Shown here one piece after another: positions 52,231 to 61,675 of a stretch of 64,000 nucleotides of DNA (position 1 is its first letter; each line of letters opens with the position of its first letter). A program made the translations under genes and the position numbers. The notes beneath the pieces are model-generated. The model saw only the letters and a list, made by a program, of their open reading frames with translations. It did no database searches and was not told the DNA's origin. The DNA comes from UBA969 sp041694635. Lineage in GTDB: Bacteria; Planctomycetota; Planctomycetia; Gemmatales; Gemmataceae. The stretch is from assembly GCA_041694635.1 (NCBI GenBank), contig JBDNHI010000047.1, positions 15,125-79,124 on the forward strand, read 5' to 3'.

Positions 52231-52616
52231 AAAATATATTAACAATCGTTCTTAACGTATTTGCGTTTGGACTAGTGTGTCTTGTGATTTTTATAGCTTT
52301 ACGCCCTACAGATTCAGCTAGTGCGACGGCTTCGCCTGAATTGGCAGAAAGTGTGCTAGCTAATTTTAACAAGCATGTAAGTGAAGTACTTGCCAGCAAC
52401 CAAAAAGTCCAGCTAGATACACTGACTGAACAAAAGAAAATACTACAAAAGATTGACGCAAATGTAGATAGACTGATCGACAATACTTCTGCCCCTAGCG
52501 CTGCAGAAGAAAGAAGTAACGCACAAATTGAAGTAATGACACCTACTACTACTTCTCGTGGAATATTTCGCAGAGGTGGTATAATCCGGACACCGGTAAC
52601 TGGAGCGGGCAAGTGA
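52227..52616 (+). CDS. Small membrane protein with coiled coil
   Basis: The protein has 129 residues. The first 26 residues form a membrane helix (ILTIVLNVFAFGLVCLVIFI). A coiled coil follows (VLANFNKHVSEVLASNQKVQ, about 44-85) and then a Ser/Thr/Arg-rich tail. An N-terminal helix plus coiled coil resembles an inner-membrane spanin, but no matching lipoprotein partner was found. Overlap of 4 bases with the peptidase gene suggests coupled translation. Confidence 0.68.
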   Translation: MKNILTIVLNVFAFGLVCLVIFIALRPTDSASATASPELAESVLANFNKHVSEVLASNQKVQLDTLTEQKKILQKIDANVDRLIDNTSAPSAAEERSNAQIEVMTPTTTSRGIFRRGGIIRTPVTGAGK

Positions 52617-52658
52617 AGTTAAACCTTAAAGAACCAGTTAGGTTCTACTGGAATAAAC

Positions 52659-52940
52659 ATGAATTACCCAATCAAAATTCCACCATTTGCCTACAACTTG
52701 CTGCATAGCCTACTGCAGCGAGGCGTGGTAGAGCACGATGGTAACCGTTTAGATTTTTCGGAAGTACAGAACATTTCAATCCAGCACGGGGTTATGACTT
52801 TTCATCCGCCAGCTAAAGTAAGCATAGCAGTAGGCCCTATAAAAATAAAGACTACTATGTCTTCTCTTACAGTTGGTGCTGACGGGGTTGAAGTTGAAAT
52901 TGATTATTCGCCTATCAATATCAAGGTAATACCCCAATGA
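52659..52940 (+). CDS. Small beta-rich protein
   Basis: The protein has 93 residues with ACTGGAATAAAC upstream of the ATG, a weak ribosome site. It consists of strands (ISIQHGVMTFHPPAKVSIAV, GPIKIKTTMSSLTVGADG) and has no membrane helix. It overlaps the next gene by 4 bases. The family is not recognised. Confidence 0.62.
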   Translation: MNYPIKIPPFAYNLLHSLLQRGVVEHDGNRLDFSEVQNISIQHGVMTFHPPAKVSIAVGPIKIKTTMSSLTVGADGVEVEIDYSPINIKVIPQ

Positions 52941-53269
52941 ACTGGGCAGAATTAACAGAAAAATGCTGTAATGTGCAAGGTTGTTCGTTATACTCAATTC
53001 CCAAAACGACATTAACTGTTACTTCTAGGCGATTTGCCCAAGGGTTACTAAAAAAACGAGAGAATATTAGCAAGGTGGCACTTGCAGTACAAAAGGCATA
53101 CGAAGCTAACCCTACTGGAACCAGAGAACAGATTCAGGAGCAAGCTACTAAATTTATTGTAAGTAGTTTTATTCTTTTCTTTATCGGAAGTCTGCTGTTA
53201 AACAAAGTAATGAGTATCGCGTTAACATGGTTTTTAGACTATTTATTTAATTCAGAGAAGAATAAGTAA
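52937..53269 (+). CDS. Small protein with C-terminal membrane segment
   Basis: The protein has 110 residues. A Lys/Arg-rich N-terminal half (TVTSRRFAQGLLKKRENISK) is followed by a hydrophobic helix near 73-98 (FIVSSFILFFIGSLLLNKVM) and a second short stretch. It may be a holin or tail-anchored protein. It overlaps the gene before by 4 bases and the gene after by one base. The function is unknown. Confidence 0.62.
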   Translation: MNWAELTEKCCNVQGCSLYSIPKTTLTVTSRRFAQGLLKKRENISKVALAVQKAYEANPTGTREQIQEQATKFIVSSFILFFIGSLLLNKVMSIALTWFLDYLFNSEKNK

Positions 53270-54825
53270 TGGCTTACCGCTACCCGCAGAATGATTTTGA
53301 TGACACAGATTTACTTTTGAATCTTCTAGGAAGTTTCTGGGCAACAACCTATCAAGGAAATGAATTAATTTCAAACTTATCTGGTGTAGCCGGGCAAATG
53401 GCACAGCAGACTTATATGCAGCTGATGTCACTCGTAAACAGTATTTCTAGATTTAATGTTCCATTGTTTCACCAGAACAACTGGCATGCCTTACGTTTGC
53501 GTGAAACGCAGCTAAACCTAGATTTAAACTTATTGCCTAAATATGTTACGCAGACCAACCAGACTTACACCTCGGATAATTCCTTAGGCTACGGACAAGC
53601 AATACATTCATCTTATTTTGTATTCACCAAGCCACAAGGGTTAACCGATGTAAAACTTATGTTTAACCGGCTGACTTCTCCTACTGTAGAGTTGGTGCAA
53701 GGGGTAGATTACTGGCTAGAAGATACGATTATTGTTTTTCGAGATAATCCTTTTAAAAACGATTTAATAGCAAAACGAGACTTACTAAACGATAAAGGTG
53801 AACTCGCAGATAAAGAAATAGTATTGTGGCTGTATCAAGGAAAATGGGAATGGCACACAACTTATAAACAATTTGGATATGCTCTTGGTTTACAGTTGAA
53901 ATCAAGCGAAGGATATAAACAATTTATTAACGCAATATTTGACGCTTTTGTAAGTGGCACAAGTATTCGTACACAAAAGCTGGCACTGGCTGCAGCTTTC
54001 GGCGTGCCTTTAGTTATAGAAGCAAAAGAAACTATTGAAGAAATAATTACAGACGCAGATAAACTTAACATCATTACAGATCGACACGTCTATCGGTTTC
54101 CACTAACGGCAACCCCCATTGTTCAGCCATACCAACAGGTGGCGGCTGGTGACGGGCTTACCGATCTTCTACAAGTATTTGAATTTACGCAAGGTAAACA
54201 AATTGACCTTCAAGACATATCCGCTCTTTCGATTGGTGCTGGGCTTATACCATCAGGTTTTCAAGGTGAATTAATTTTTGAAAATATTGAAACTCCCCTC
54301 CTTGTTGAGCTTGAAGTTGATGGGTTTACTAAGGTCTCTTGGAAAATTGGTGGCTATCCTTTTGATGCAGACAAATTCTGGGATGATGTACATGCTGCCG
54401 GAATAGCTAAAAATCAAACAATTGCTATGCTTCTAGACCTACGAGAAACTCAGGTAGGTCAGCCGACTGCTGCAATGCTACCTAGCGAAATAAATCCATT
54501 GCAGTTCCTTGCTGATAATGTTTTACGCAACAACGCTTATGTGGTGAAGGTTAAAGCTGGGGTTTCTCGTGCAGCACGACTTCCTTTTGTACCTACAGAA
54601 CAATTGCGTAAAATTCAGCCACCGCATACTCTGATGCTATTAAATGTGGAATTGGTCTACGCCGATAAGTATGTTAGTATGGAAGCCTCAGGTACTGAAA
54701 CAGACACAGGATATGAAGAAAATTTATCTTTTTTTCCGTGTACAGTACACGCAGAAGCTATGGCACCGTCAACATATATAGCCGAACAGATAAACGTTAC
54801 TACGATTGGCGGTCGTTGTATTTAA
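53269..54825 (+). CDS. Baseplate/tail-tip protein of unknown family
   Basis: The protein has 518 residues and starts at the last base of the previous stop. The N-terminal 80 residues are helical (DDTDLLLNLLGSFWATTYQG). A segment with WLEDTIIVFRDNPFKNDLIA is near 150. Later parts look beta-rich (GFTKVSWKIGGYPFDADKFW near 355). It has no catalytic motif. It sits between the lysis/host-contact cassette and fibre-like genes, so a tail-tip adaptor is likely. Confidence 0.7.
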   Translation: MAYRYPQNDFDDTDLLLNLLGSFWATTYQGNELISNLSGVAGQMAQQTYMQLMSLVNSISRFNVPLFHQNNWHALRLRETQLNLDLNLLPKYVTQTNQTYTSDNSLGYGQAIHSSYFVFTKPQGLTDVKLMFNRLTSPTVELVQGVDYWLEDTIIVFRDNPFKNDLIAKRDLLNDKGELADKEIVLWLYQGKWEWHTTYKQFGYALGLQLKSSEGYKQFINAIFDAFVSGTSIRTQKLALAAAFGVPLVIEAKETIEEIITDADKLNIITDRHVYRFPLTATPIVQPYQQVAAGDGLTDLLQVFEFTQGKQIDLQDISALSIGAGLIPSGFQGELIFENIETPLLVELEVDGFTKVSWKIGGYPFDADKFWDDVHAAGIAKNQTIAMLLDLRETQVGQPTAAMLPSEINPLQFLADNVLRNNAYVVKVKAGVSRAARLPFVPTEQLRKIQPPHTLMLLNVELVYADKYVSMEASGTETDTGYEENLSFFPCTVHAEAMAPSTYIAEQINVTTIGGRCI

Positions 54826-54841
54826 AATAGTAAGGATTCAT

Positions 54842-55426
54842 ATGCAAAATTGTTTAAATAGCAGCGAAAACATTAGCGGAAAAGTACGCGCTTACAGCGT
54901 GACAGACAACAGCTGGACTGCGGTTACAGAGTACAAACATAACCTTGTACTATACCAATGGGCAGAAATTGCCTCAAAATTATTAACGACAGGCGACAGC
55001 CGATTTCGTATTGGCGGGTTGTACTTAGAGTTTGCGAATACGACTAGTCCAGGCGATGCGGTAGCAATACCTTCGCTGAATCGCACACGAGATGTGGAGT
55101 ATTACAACGCATTATCTGCAAGTGCCACTAAAGACTATTTACGGGTGCCTTTAACGGCTAGCCCTGTATCTTCAGAAGGAGTAGGATTAAGCAATAATCA
55201 AATAACTTTTTTTGCTCGAAGTGGCGGGATAGCTGGGGTGCATAGTAAGCCTTTCTCGCATGCTTCTAACTCTGTTATTATTGGTGCTTCCATTGTGGCA
55301 TTTGTTGATGCAACAGATGCCACTCGTGATTTGTTATTCAGTAGCTTCTATTTTGCAGAAGAAGATCAGCAACAAAAAACTGCAACTAGCCAAGTGGGTA
55401 TCGAATGGGTGCTGACTTTACAATAA
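54842..55426 (+). CDS. Tail-tip/fibre-associated protein
   Basis: The start is ATG 54842 after TAAGGATTCAT; an in-frame start at 54806 lies inside the previous gene. The protein has 194 residues and is beta-rich (SRFRIGGLYLEFANTTSPGD near 60). The C-terminus is a strand set ending in VGIEWVLTLQ. No motif is recognised. Position suggests a fibre connector or fibre-like protein. Confidence 0.65.
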   Translation: MQNCLNSSENISGKVRAYSVTDNSWTAVTEYKHNLVLYQWAEIASKLLTTGDSRFRIGGLYLEFANTTSPGDAVAIPSLNRTRDVEYYNALSASATKDYLRVPLTASPVSSEGVGLSNNQITFFARSGGIAGVHSKPFSHASNSVIIGASIVAFVDATDATRDLLFSSFYFAEEDQQQKTATSQVGIEWVLTLQ

Positions 55427-55456
55427 CCATGGCTCGCTTAAATGGAGAACTCAGGG

Positions 55457-57277
55457 ATGAGTCTAGAACGTTTTATTAAGTTTATTAGCGAGGGGGAGCC
55501 TGTCTCCCCCGGTACAGCTAATCGACCACTGCAGCAACTCGACCAAAATATTCAGTATCTGTGGAATGTTATCCAAGCTGCTGCTTTAGGTTCTACGGTT
55601 TATGCTCGGGCACAAACAGTCGAAACTACTTTAAAAGTAGGTCAACCTGTTTATTTTAACCCAACTTCCAGCCGATTTGAAGCAGCCTATGCTTCCACGG
55701 AATCGGATACTGTTACAGGTTATCTAACCGTTTCAGATCAAGCACAAGTCTGGGGTATCCTGGCTGAAAAACATAATGCAACGCTGGCGGATATTTTGTT
55801 GTTTGGGTATGCCCAGATAGACATGCGAGAAGCACTGGATATAGTAGTACCCCCCGAAGAAAATGTCCCGGCTGCAACTTGGTATTTGTCTGGGATGAGC
55901 GTAGGTACTCTCACCAGACAACTTCCTCCTGTTACCATACCTGTGTGTAAAACTAACAACAGTGGTGGCGTTTATGTAAATCCAAGTTTTGTAGATTTTT
56001 TAGAAAATCACAGACATTATACTTTTTCGCTAACAATGCTTCCTGCTGGTACAGTAACCCCGCCTGCCGTAAGTAATCCCCATGTAATTACAAATCCGGA
56101 TTTTAACTTGGCTGGTTGGTTACCGGCAGACAATTCCGTTTTTGAAGGAAAAGCTCCTGCCGGTGCTAAGTTCGGCTACAACTTATCTAAAGATTTACCC
56201 CTTAAAAATTTATACCCTCCTGTACCTTTACAATCTGCTTGCATTCAGATGCAGCGTCCTAGCGTCTGGGATACTTCAACAGAACATCGCTGGTATGGGC
56301 AGCAGCTAATGGACGATTTAGTCGTAATCGACAGAAATGGTATTTGGTGGATGAGCGACTGTTACGATGAAGTTCCTTGGCCCACTGATCTCGACACTGA
56401 TAGTTCTGCCAGCACTAGTTATGGGGCGTGTGCCCCACTTGGCCGAGAATATGTTTTAAAGTTGTACTACACGCGGGTTAGTTTTGCTACCGACATATCC
56501 ACAGTAACTAGCCTTAAATCTCTAGATTCTCGCCTAATTATCAACTGTGCCGGCAAAGATGTTCCTGGAACTACAGGAGATTTAGACATTGATCTAAATC
56601 TGGCTTTTATGGTTGGAAGCCAGAACTTGACCGGCTATCGTGTTTTTAAAGCATTTGATCCAGTAACTAACACTTTTAATGCTGGACCCGTAGCCGAAGG
56701 TGTTTACGCAAATTCTGCTAATGTGTTATTGTCTAGCCCGCACACTACTGTTGATGCGCTGAGCCGTACCATTTATCACGGACCAATTGGTCTTGGAGTA
56801 ATAAGCCAGCCAACGCAGGAATTAGCTAGCCAACTTGTTCGATTAGATGGGGTAACTGAAGAAAGTTATCCTGTGCTATATCTTGGAATGCCGAATGATA
56901 TAACTACAAGCTATATTGTAAAATTTGAAGTCCCTTCCGATGCGCCTACAAATTCTAATTTTAAACTGAGGTTAAGGTTGCTTGGTAAGGTAGCAAGTAC
57001 ATTACCGCAGCTAACCGTTTCTTACTATACCTCTGTACGGCCTTCGGCAGGTTTGACAACTCCCGTAACTGTAACTCAGAGTTACACTGCTTTGACAATT
57101 AATACAGTAGCGGTAGTTGGAGCTAATCAAGCGGTAGAAGCGGAAAGCTCCGCAATTAGTCTAGCTGCTGGTACTATTATTTACATTAAAGTGCAGCGTA
57201 CTCCTAGCGATGTTGCGGATAATTACGCAGGTGAAGTGGGAATTATGCAACAAACAGGGATATTGACAGCAATATAA
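55457..57277 (+). CDS. Tail fibre-like protein
   Basis: The start is set at ATG 55457; ATG 55442 is in frame but lacks a preceding site. The protein has 606 residues. An N-terminal helix (TANRPLQQLDQNIQYLWNVI, about 20-39) could be a trimerisation or attachment coil. Beta-rich domains follow, one with THEHRWYG-type aromatic patch near 280 and long Thr/Val/Ser-rich strands at the end. Such an arrangement is usual for fibres and baseplate-attached receptor-binding proteins, but no family is recognised. Confidence 0.68.
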   Translation: MSLERFIKFISEGEPVSPGTANRPLQQLDQNIQYLWNVIQAAALGSTVYARAQTVETTLKVGQPVYFNPTSSRFEAAYASTESDTVTGYLTVSDQAQVWGILAEKHNATLADILLFGYAQIDMREALDIVVPPEENVPAATWYLSGMSVGTLTRQLPPVTIPVCKTNNSGGVYVNPSFVDFLENHRHYTFSLTMLPAGTVTPPAVSNPHVITNPDFNLAGWLPADNSVFEGKAPAGAKFGYNLSKDLPLKNLYPPVPLQSACIQMQRPSVWDTSTEHRWYGQQLMDDLVVIDRNGIWWMSDCYDEVPWPTDLDTDSSASTSYGACAPLGREYVLKLYYTRVSFATDISTVTSLKSLDSRLIINCAGKDVPGTTGDLDIDLNLAFMVGSQNLTGYRVFKAFDPVTNTFNAGPVAEGVYANSANVLLSSPHTTVDALSRTIYHGPIGLGVISQPTQELASQLVRLDGVTEESYPVLYLGMPNDITTSYIVKFEVPSDAPTNSNFKLRLRLLGKVASTLPQLTVSYYTSVRPSAGLTTPVTVTQSYTALTINTVAVVGANQAVEAESSAISLAAGTIIYIKVQRTPSDVADNYAGEVGIMQQTGILTAI

Positions 57278-57289
57278 TGGAGGGCAAGG

Positions 57290-58243
57290 ATGCCATTATC
57301 TCAGTGGAATTTAGATTTTCTAAACCATAATGCGCAGCGTAGTTATCCGTTGACTGCGGAATCAACTAAGCAAGATGTTACAATGTCGTTTGAAATTCCA
57401 ACCGATTTTCTTGTAGGGTTAGATTTGTCTGTGTCTCCCGCTATGGATATGGAGACTGGGCGATTTTTCATTAGACAACTTGGTCTATTTGCTTCTGGCA
57501 TTCAATTAATCATAGCTTACGACACAGGGTTCAGCCTCGTAGATGTAGCCACTGGTTTAATACCTACTACCACCACTATTAGAAACAAAGTCTTTGCACT
57601 TAATGGCATAGGCGTTTACACAGACATAAGCGGTAAAGTGATTATCGGGCGAGTAGATACTATCCAAGAGCAGCCTAGCGGTCTGTTTACTTTTGCTCTG
57701 GAAGATACTCGCATCGAACCGCAGGCTATTCGCCCCATGATTAAAGGTATATCTGCAATACGGGTGTCCTCCGGCGTAGGCGGAGTCAGCCAAAATTTGT
57801 ATGGCGATATTGAGTTAGTAGCTGGCACTAACATTCAAATTTCTACTGCAATAATCGGGTCAGAAACAAAGATTATTATAAGTGCATTAGCCGGTGAAGG
57901 CACTATTGAACAATGCATCTGCGAAGGAGAAGCTGCTGCCATACCGTGCATTAAAACTATTAACGGAATCGGCCCAACTACTAGTGGTAACTTTAATTTT
58001 ATCGGTGATGACTGTTTACATTTTACTCCGGCCGCAAATGGTCTTAAAGTTACAGACTCTTGCTGCGCCCCTTGTTGCGGCTGTGCAGAATTAGAAATTA
58101 TTACTAGAGATTTAGAGCGTTTTGCAACTCAGCGCAATGCTTTAGAATTATTCGTTAACCAATTAGCGGCAGAAACAGCTACTTTCGATACGATCGTGCT
58201 CGGAGCACGGCTTGGGGATCGTCGCTGTTTGACCTGTACATAA
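57290..58243 (+). CDS. Fibre-family protein A (shared N-terminal motif, Cys cluster)
   Basis: The protein has 317 residues and GGAGGGCAAGG precedes the ATG. The N-terminus LDFLNHNAQRSYPLTAEST resembles the starts of the proteins at 59942, 61672 and 62486. A central segment KTINGIGPTTSGNFNFIGDD (about 222-241) is also shared in style with them. A cysteine cluster (CCAPCCGC, near 258) is followed by a coiled coil (ITRDLERFATQRNALELFVN). This suggests a trimeric fibre with a Cys-stabilised stalk. The receptor is unknown. Confidence 0.7.
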   Translation: MPLSQWNLDFLNHNAQRSYPLTAESTKQDVTMSFEIPTDFLVGLDLSVSPAMDMETGRFFIRQLGLFASGIQLIIAYDTGFSLVDVATGLIPTTTTIRNKVFALNGIGVYTDISGKVIIGRVDTIQEQPSGLFTFALEDTRIEPQAIRPMIKGISAIRVSSGVGGVSQNLYGDIELVAGTNIQISTAIIGSETKIIISALAGEGTIEQCICEGEAAAIPCIKTINGIGPTTSGNFNFIGDDCLHFTPAANGLKVTDSCCAPCCGCAELEIITRDLERFATQRNALELFVNQLAAETATFDTIVLGARLGDRRCLTCT

Positions 58244-58247
58244 AATT

Positions 58248-59921
58248 ATGAGTAACCCACGAGGACGACAACCAGTTGGCTTAAACCAGCCCCCAAGTGG
58301 GGGGTCTGCCTATCCGTTTGTATCTCCTTCAGACGATATTTTGCATTTATTGGCTGACTTCTTTGTGTCGTTTGATGACCTTTCTAACACGTTTGTTTAC
58401 CCTTTACGCATAGCTTGGATGCACGGCTTTGGCACGGTGACTACCGCACCTCCTGCAGGCTGGCCTACTCCTGTGCACACTCATGATCTTGTAGTAAGAG
58501 ATGCTAACGATGAAATAGTATTTAACTCTACCGCTGCAATTCGTTTTACTACAGAAGTATGGGACAACCGTTTATTAATACTTGAATGGACAACTGAATA
58601 CAATATATGTCGTTGCACTATGCACACAGACTGGACAGATGCAGATATCAATGACTCGCAGTCTCGAAGTTATGCCACATATATTGTTCCAGACCGTGGC
58701 GAGTTACAGGCAGACACATGGTATAAAATGCCTAAACGAGTGTTGTCACTTCGTGTCGGTCTTACACACATTACAAAAAGCAATGTAACTTTAGCAGAAG
58801 GTTACAATGTACAAATTTCTAAAATTATGGCCACACCTACTTTAACAATAAATAACTTTAATCTGCCCGGAGCTCAAACAACCAAACCTTTAGTGGAAGG
58901 CACCAGGAACACACAACAAATTTTGTTAGAGGCTATCCCATTAGCCGGGTTGGGTGTATTTCCTGGCTGTGTTGATCAAGAAAAAGTAATTCGTACAATC
59001 AATGTAGTTCGCAGTAACGAACATCAAAACTTTTTATATGACAGCGAAGGTTGCATAAGAGTACAACGACCCATTGTGCTTAATTCGGCTTCGCCCCGTG
59101 TTTTTAGCTACAGTGCCACTAGCTTACCTAATACCGCAGAGGCTGCTGCAGCTATTCTTGTTAGTAATGATTGCAAAAATTGTTGTGACTGCACCTATTT
59201 TGCTCAAACTTACCAAGGGTTAAAGCGACAATGGAATTTATTTAAAAGCACGGCAAAAAATGCAGAACAAGCCCGAGACACCTATGCTCAAAATAAAGAA
59301 CGATGGTTGGTGCAGAAACAAATACGGGAAGCAGATATGCTGCGAGTGCGCATCTCACTAGATGGCAAATGTAAAATACGCTGGGGAATAGCTTTCTGTA
59401 ACGCCAGTAAATGTTGCTTGAGTAATGTTACAGTATATTTAACTTGGCTTCAGTATCTTAATGGTGTTTTACAAACGCCTGCCCTCCCTCAATTTGTTTG
59501 TCTTCCAATCATGTTAGACGGTGACGAGCAGTGCGATGGGCCTGTACCCATCGTGTCAGACCAAACAAATGTCCTAGGTAACATGTCTAAATTTACATGG
59601 AATTACAGCAACCCACAGACTGTTACAACTTTATACGGGCGACACTGTATGCCAGACTGCAGTAGTCATCCTGATGGGGCTTTAAAATTTAAACTTCATG
59701 TTTGCATAACATGGGAAGCAGCACTTAAAAATCCAGCAACTGACGAAGTTTGTGTGTATCCATCTGTGCAGTATTCTGCAATTCCAGCGGCAGTTCGCAG
59801 TATTTGGGAAGCTTCTGGGATAGTTTTACCGACAAACATTAAAGACGAAAAAATAACTCCTTTAACCGTAACCGATAAATCTAACCCCTTCTGTCGGCGA
59901 TGTAATTGTGTAGAAGATTAA
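58248..59921 (+). CDS. Cys-rich fibre/baseplate protein with coiled coil
   Basis: The protein has 557 residues, starting 4 bases after the previous stop. Beta-rich domains fill the first 290 residues. A cluster CKNCCDC near 309 is followed by a coiled coil (FAQTYQGLKRQWNLFKSTAK, to about 365), then a beta domain with many cysteines and a terminal CRRCNC motif. The Cys-cluster plus coiled coil repeats the design of the gene before it. No known enzyme motif is present. A role in fibre or adhesion structure is likely. Confidence 0.7.
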   Translation: MSNPRGRQPVGLNQPPSGGSAYPFVSPSDDILHLLADFFVSFDDLSNTFVYPLRIAWMHGFGTVTTAPPAGWPTPVHTHDLVVRDANDEIVFNSTAAIRFTTEVWDNRLLILEWTTEYNICRCTMHTDWTDADINDSQSRSYATYIVPDRGELQADTWYKMPKRVLSLRVGLTHITKSNVTLAEGYNVQISKIMATPTLTINNFNLPGAQTTKPLVEGTRNTQQILLEAIPLAGLGVFPGCVDQEKVIRTINVVRSNEHQNFLYDSEGCIRVQRPIVLNSASPRVFSYSATSLPNTAEAAAAILVSNDCKNCCDCTYFAQTYQGLKRQWNLFKSTAKNAEQARDTYAQNKERWLVQKQIREADMLRVRISLDGKCKIRWGIAFCNASKCCLSNVTVYLTWLQYLNGVLQTPALPQFVCLPIMLDGDEQCDGPVPIVSDQTNVLGNMSKFTWNYSNPQTVTTLYGRHCMPDCSSHPDGALKFKLHVCITWEAALKNPATDEVCVYPSVQYSAIPAAVRSIWEASGIVLPTNIKDEKITPLTVTDKSNPFCRRCNCVED

Positions 59922-59941
59922 CTATTTAATGGAATGTTAGT

Positions 59942-61675
59942 ATGCCGATTCGCAATAACCATTGGTACAACCTTAACGAGCAGCGCTTTTATCCGCTGGA
60001 CGATACCGCATCAGCTCGCTCGGACAATGGCGACTTGTTGCCAAATTCTTTAATCGCTGACTTACGACTATGTTGGCCTAAAGAATATGGCGAATATGCT
60101 TTCATTAGTGCAGCCGCAAGCACCCCTAGTTTAGTTACTGTACTTATTGAAGTTGCAACCACATTAGCAAACAATCCAAGTGATTCTGTCTTAATAGCGG
60201 GTATAACTCTTCCTAAGGCAGAATTAACCAAAGGCAGAACTTATGCCTTAACCGCATTTAAACCTGGAGTTGGTGGATTTATTGTGTTGGGTACAACCTT
60301 AGATCAAATATACTCTGGTCGTTTTAGTTCTCCTTCTCAATCTTTGTTAACACCTAGAGCTGCAAGACCTAATCGTGCACCTCCTGTGCCTACAATCAAA
60401 GTAAGCGACGCAGCCGTCGCTTTATCCGGGTTAGTTAAATTAACTGCGACACCTCCTTTATACTTAGAAAAAGAAACACGCATTATCCACGGAGTAGAAT
60501 ACCCTAATGTCATTGTTTTTCGGCTAAAGGAAGGTGAGCAGAATACAGGAATAGTCGCCCTAAATGAATCAGTTTTTGCTGCTTTTTCTGGACCTTGTGG
60601 CAAGCGAGCTGGCTCAAAAACTTGTAGTGACCCCCAACCTGTGCAATTTATTAACGGTGTTGCACCAGATTGCGACGGAATACTTACTTTAGATTTTCAA
60701 GGATGTGCGGTTGTAGGTAAAAACACAAAAGATTGTGGAGTTATTATAGATTGTTCCTTAGGTTTATCCGCTAGCTGCGTGCCGCCATACTTGCCCGTAC
60801 TGCTTACAGGAAAGCTACCAAGCGAATCTCCACAAATTATCATTCCTCCGTTGCGACCACCTGTGCCTCCGTTTGTGCCAACTGTAAGCATCAGCACTGT
60901 AGTAGAAACTGTATTAAATCTACCTTACTGTGATACTTTTGATGAAATGATTGCCGTCGGATTTTATCCGATGGGTGATTCACTTTTTAATTTTGTTTCT
61001 GACGACAGTCCAGGAGAAAACGATTGTTGTGCAATTGCGCCTACCCAGTATGGTTGTGATATGTCTATATCTGTATCCCATTCATATTCAATCTCCCATT
61101 CTAACTCCTATTCGTTGTCTTACCACAAAGGGCTAGAAGCTATAGAAATTGCCAGCAGTTACGCCACAATACATCCAAATGCACAAGCACGAACCAACAT
61201 TTCTATCTGGACAATGGATGTTCAATCGTTGTACCGCAAATATACAACAGATGTCAAAATCACTAATGGTCAACCAGGAAGTAAAAAAAATGCAGGAATT
61301 ATTTTAAATTACAGACAAGTGTTGCCAAGTATATTCAATTATTTAGTTGCGATATTAGATGTTGAAACAAGCACTTTCGGAATCTACTTCTTTAATGGGT
61401 TACTTCTTGTGCCTTTCGTCCAAACGGTGGTCCCAGCGCTTAAAACAAACGATTGGTACCGCATTAGTTTTTCAGCTATTCCTGACAGTGTGACGCAAAT
61501 TAGCGTGCAGTTAACCGCTGTTTTAACCGGCATTACAGACCCGACTGTGACTGCAACGATTTCTACTCCAATATCTTCCAATCTGTGGCAAACAGACGCA
61601 GGTAATGCTGGCGTGTACGCCAAACGCTCACGCAGCTATTTTTCATTCTGGCGAGTGGAGGAGGCCGGAGTATGA
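59942..61675 (+). CDS. Fibre-family protein B
   Basis: The protein has 577 residues. The start HWYNLNEQRFYPLDDTASA matches the motif of the other fibre-family genes. VQFINGVAPDCDGILTLDFQ (about 236-255) is the INGxxP motif. A Ser/Tyr/His-rich linker (SHSYSISHSNSYSLSYHKG) lies near 379-398, before a terminal beta-sandwich-like domain (TTDVKITNGQPGSKKNAGII) that looks like a concanavalin-type sugar-binding fold; this is inference from strand pattern. The gene overlaps the next by 4 bases. Confidence 0.7.
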   Translation: MPIRNNHWYNLNEQRFYPLDDTASARSDNGDLLPNSLIADLRLCWPKEYGEYAFISAAASTPSLVTVLIEVATTLANNPSDSVLIAGITLPKAELTKGRTYALTAFKPGVGGFIVLGTTLDQIYSGRFSSPSQSLLTPRAARPNRAPPVPTIKVSDAAVALSGLVKLTATPPLYLEKETRIIHGVEYPNVIVFRLKEGEQNTGIVALNESVFAAFSGPCGKRAGSKTCSDPQPVQFINGVAPDCDGILTLDFQGCAVVGKNTKDCGVIIDCSLGLSASCVPPYLPVLLTGKLPSESPQIIIPPLRPPVPPFVPTVSISTVVETVLNLPYCDTFDEMIAVGFYPMGDSLFNFVSDDSPGENDCCAIAPTQYGCDMSISVSHSYSISHSNSYSLSYHKGLEAIEIASSYATIHPNAQARTNISIWTMDVQSLYRKYTTDVKITNGQPGSKKNAGIILNYRQVLPSIFNYLVAILDVETSTFGIYFFNGLLLVPFVQTVVPALKTNDWYRISFSAIPDSVTQISVQLTAVLTGITDPTVTATISTPISSNLWQTDAGNAGVYAKRSRSYFSFWRVEEAGV

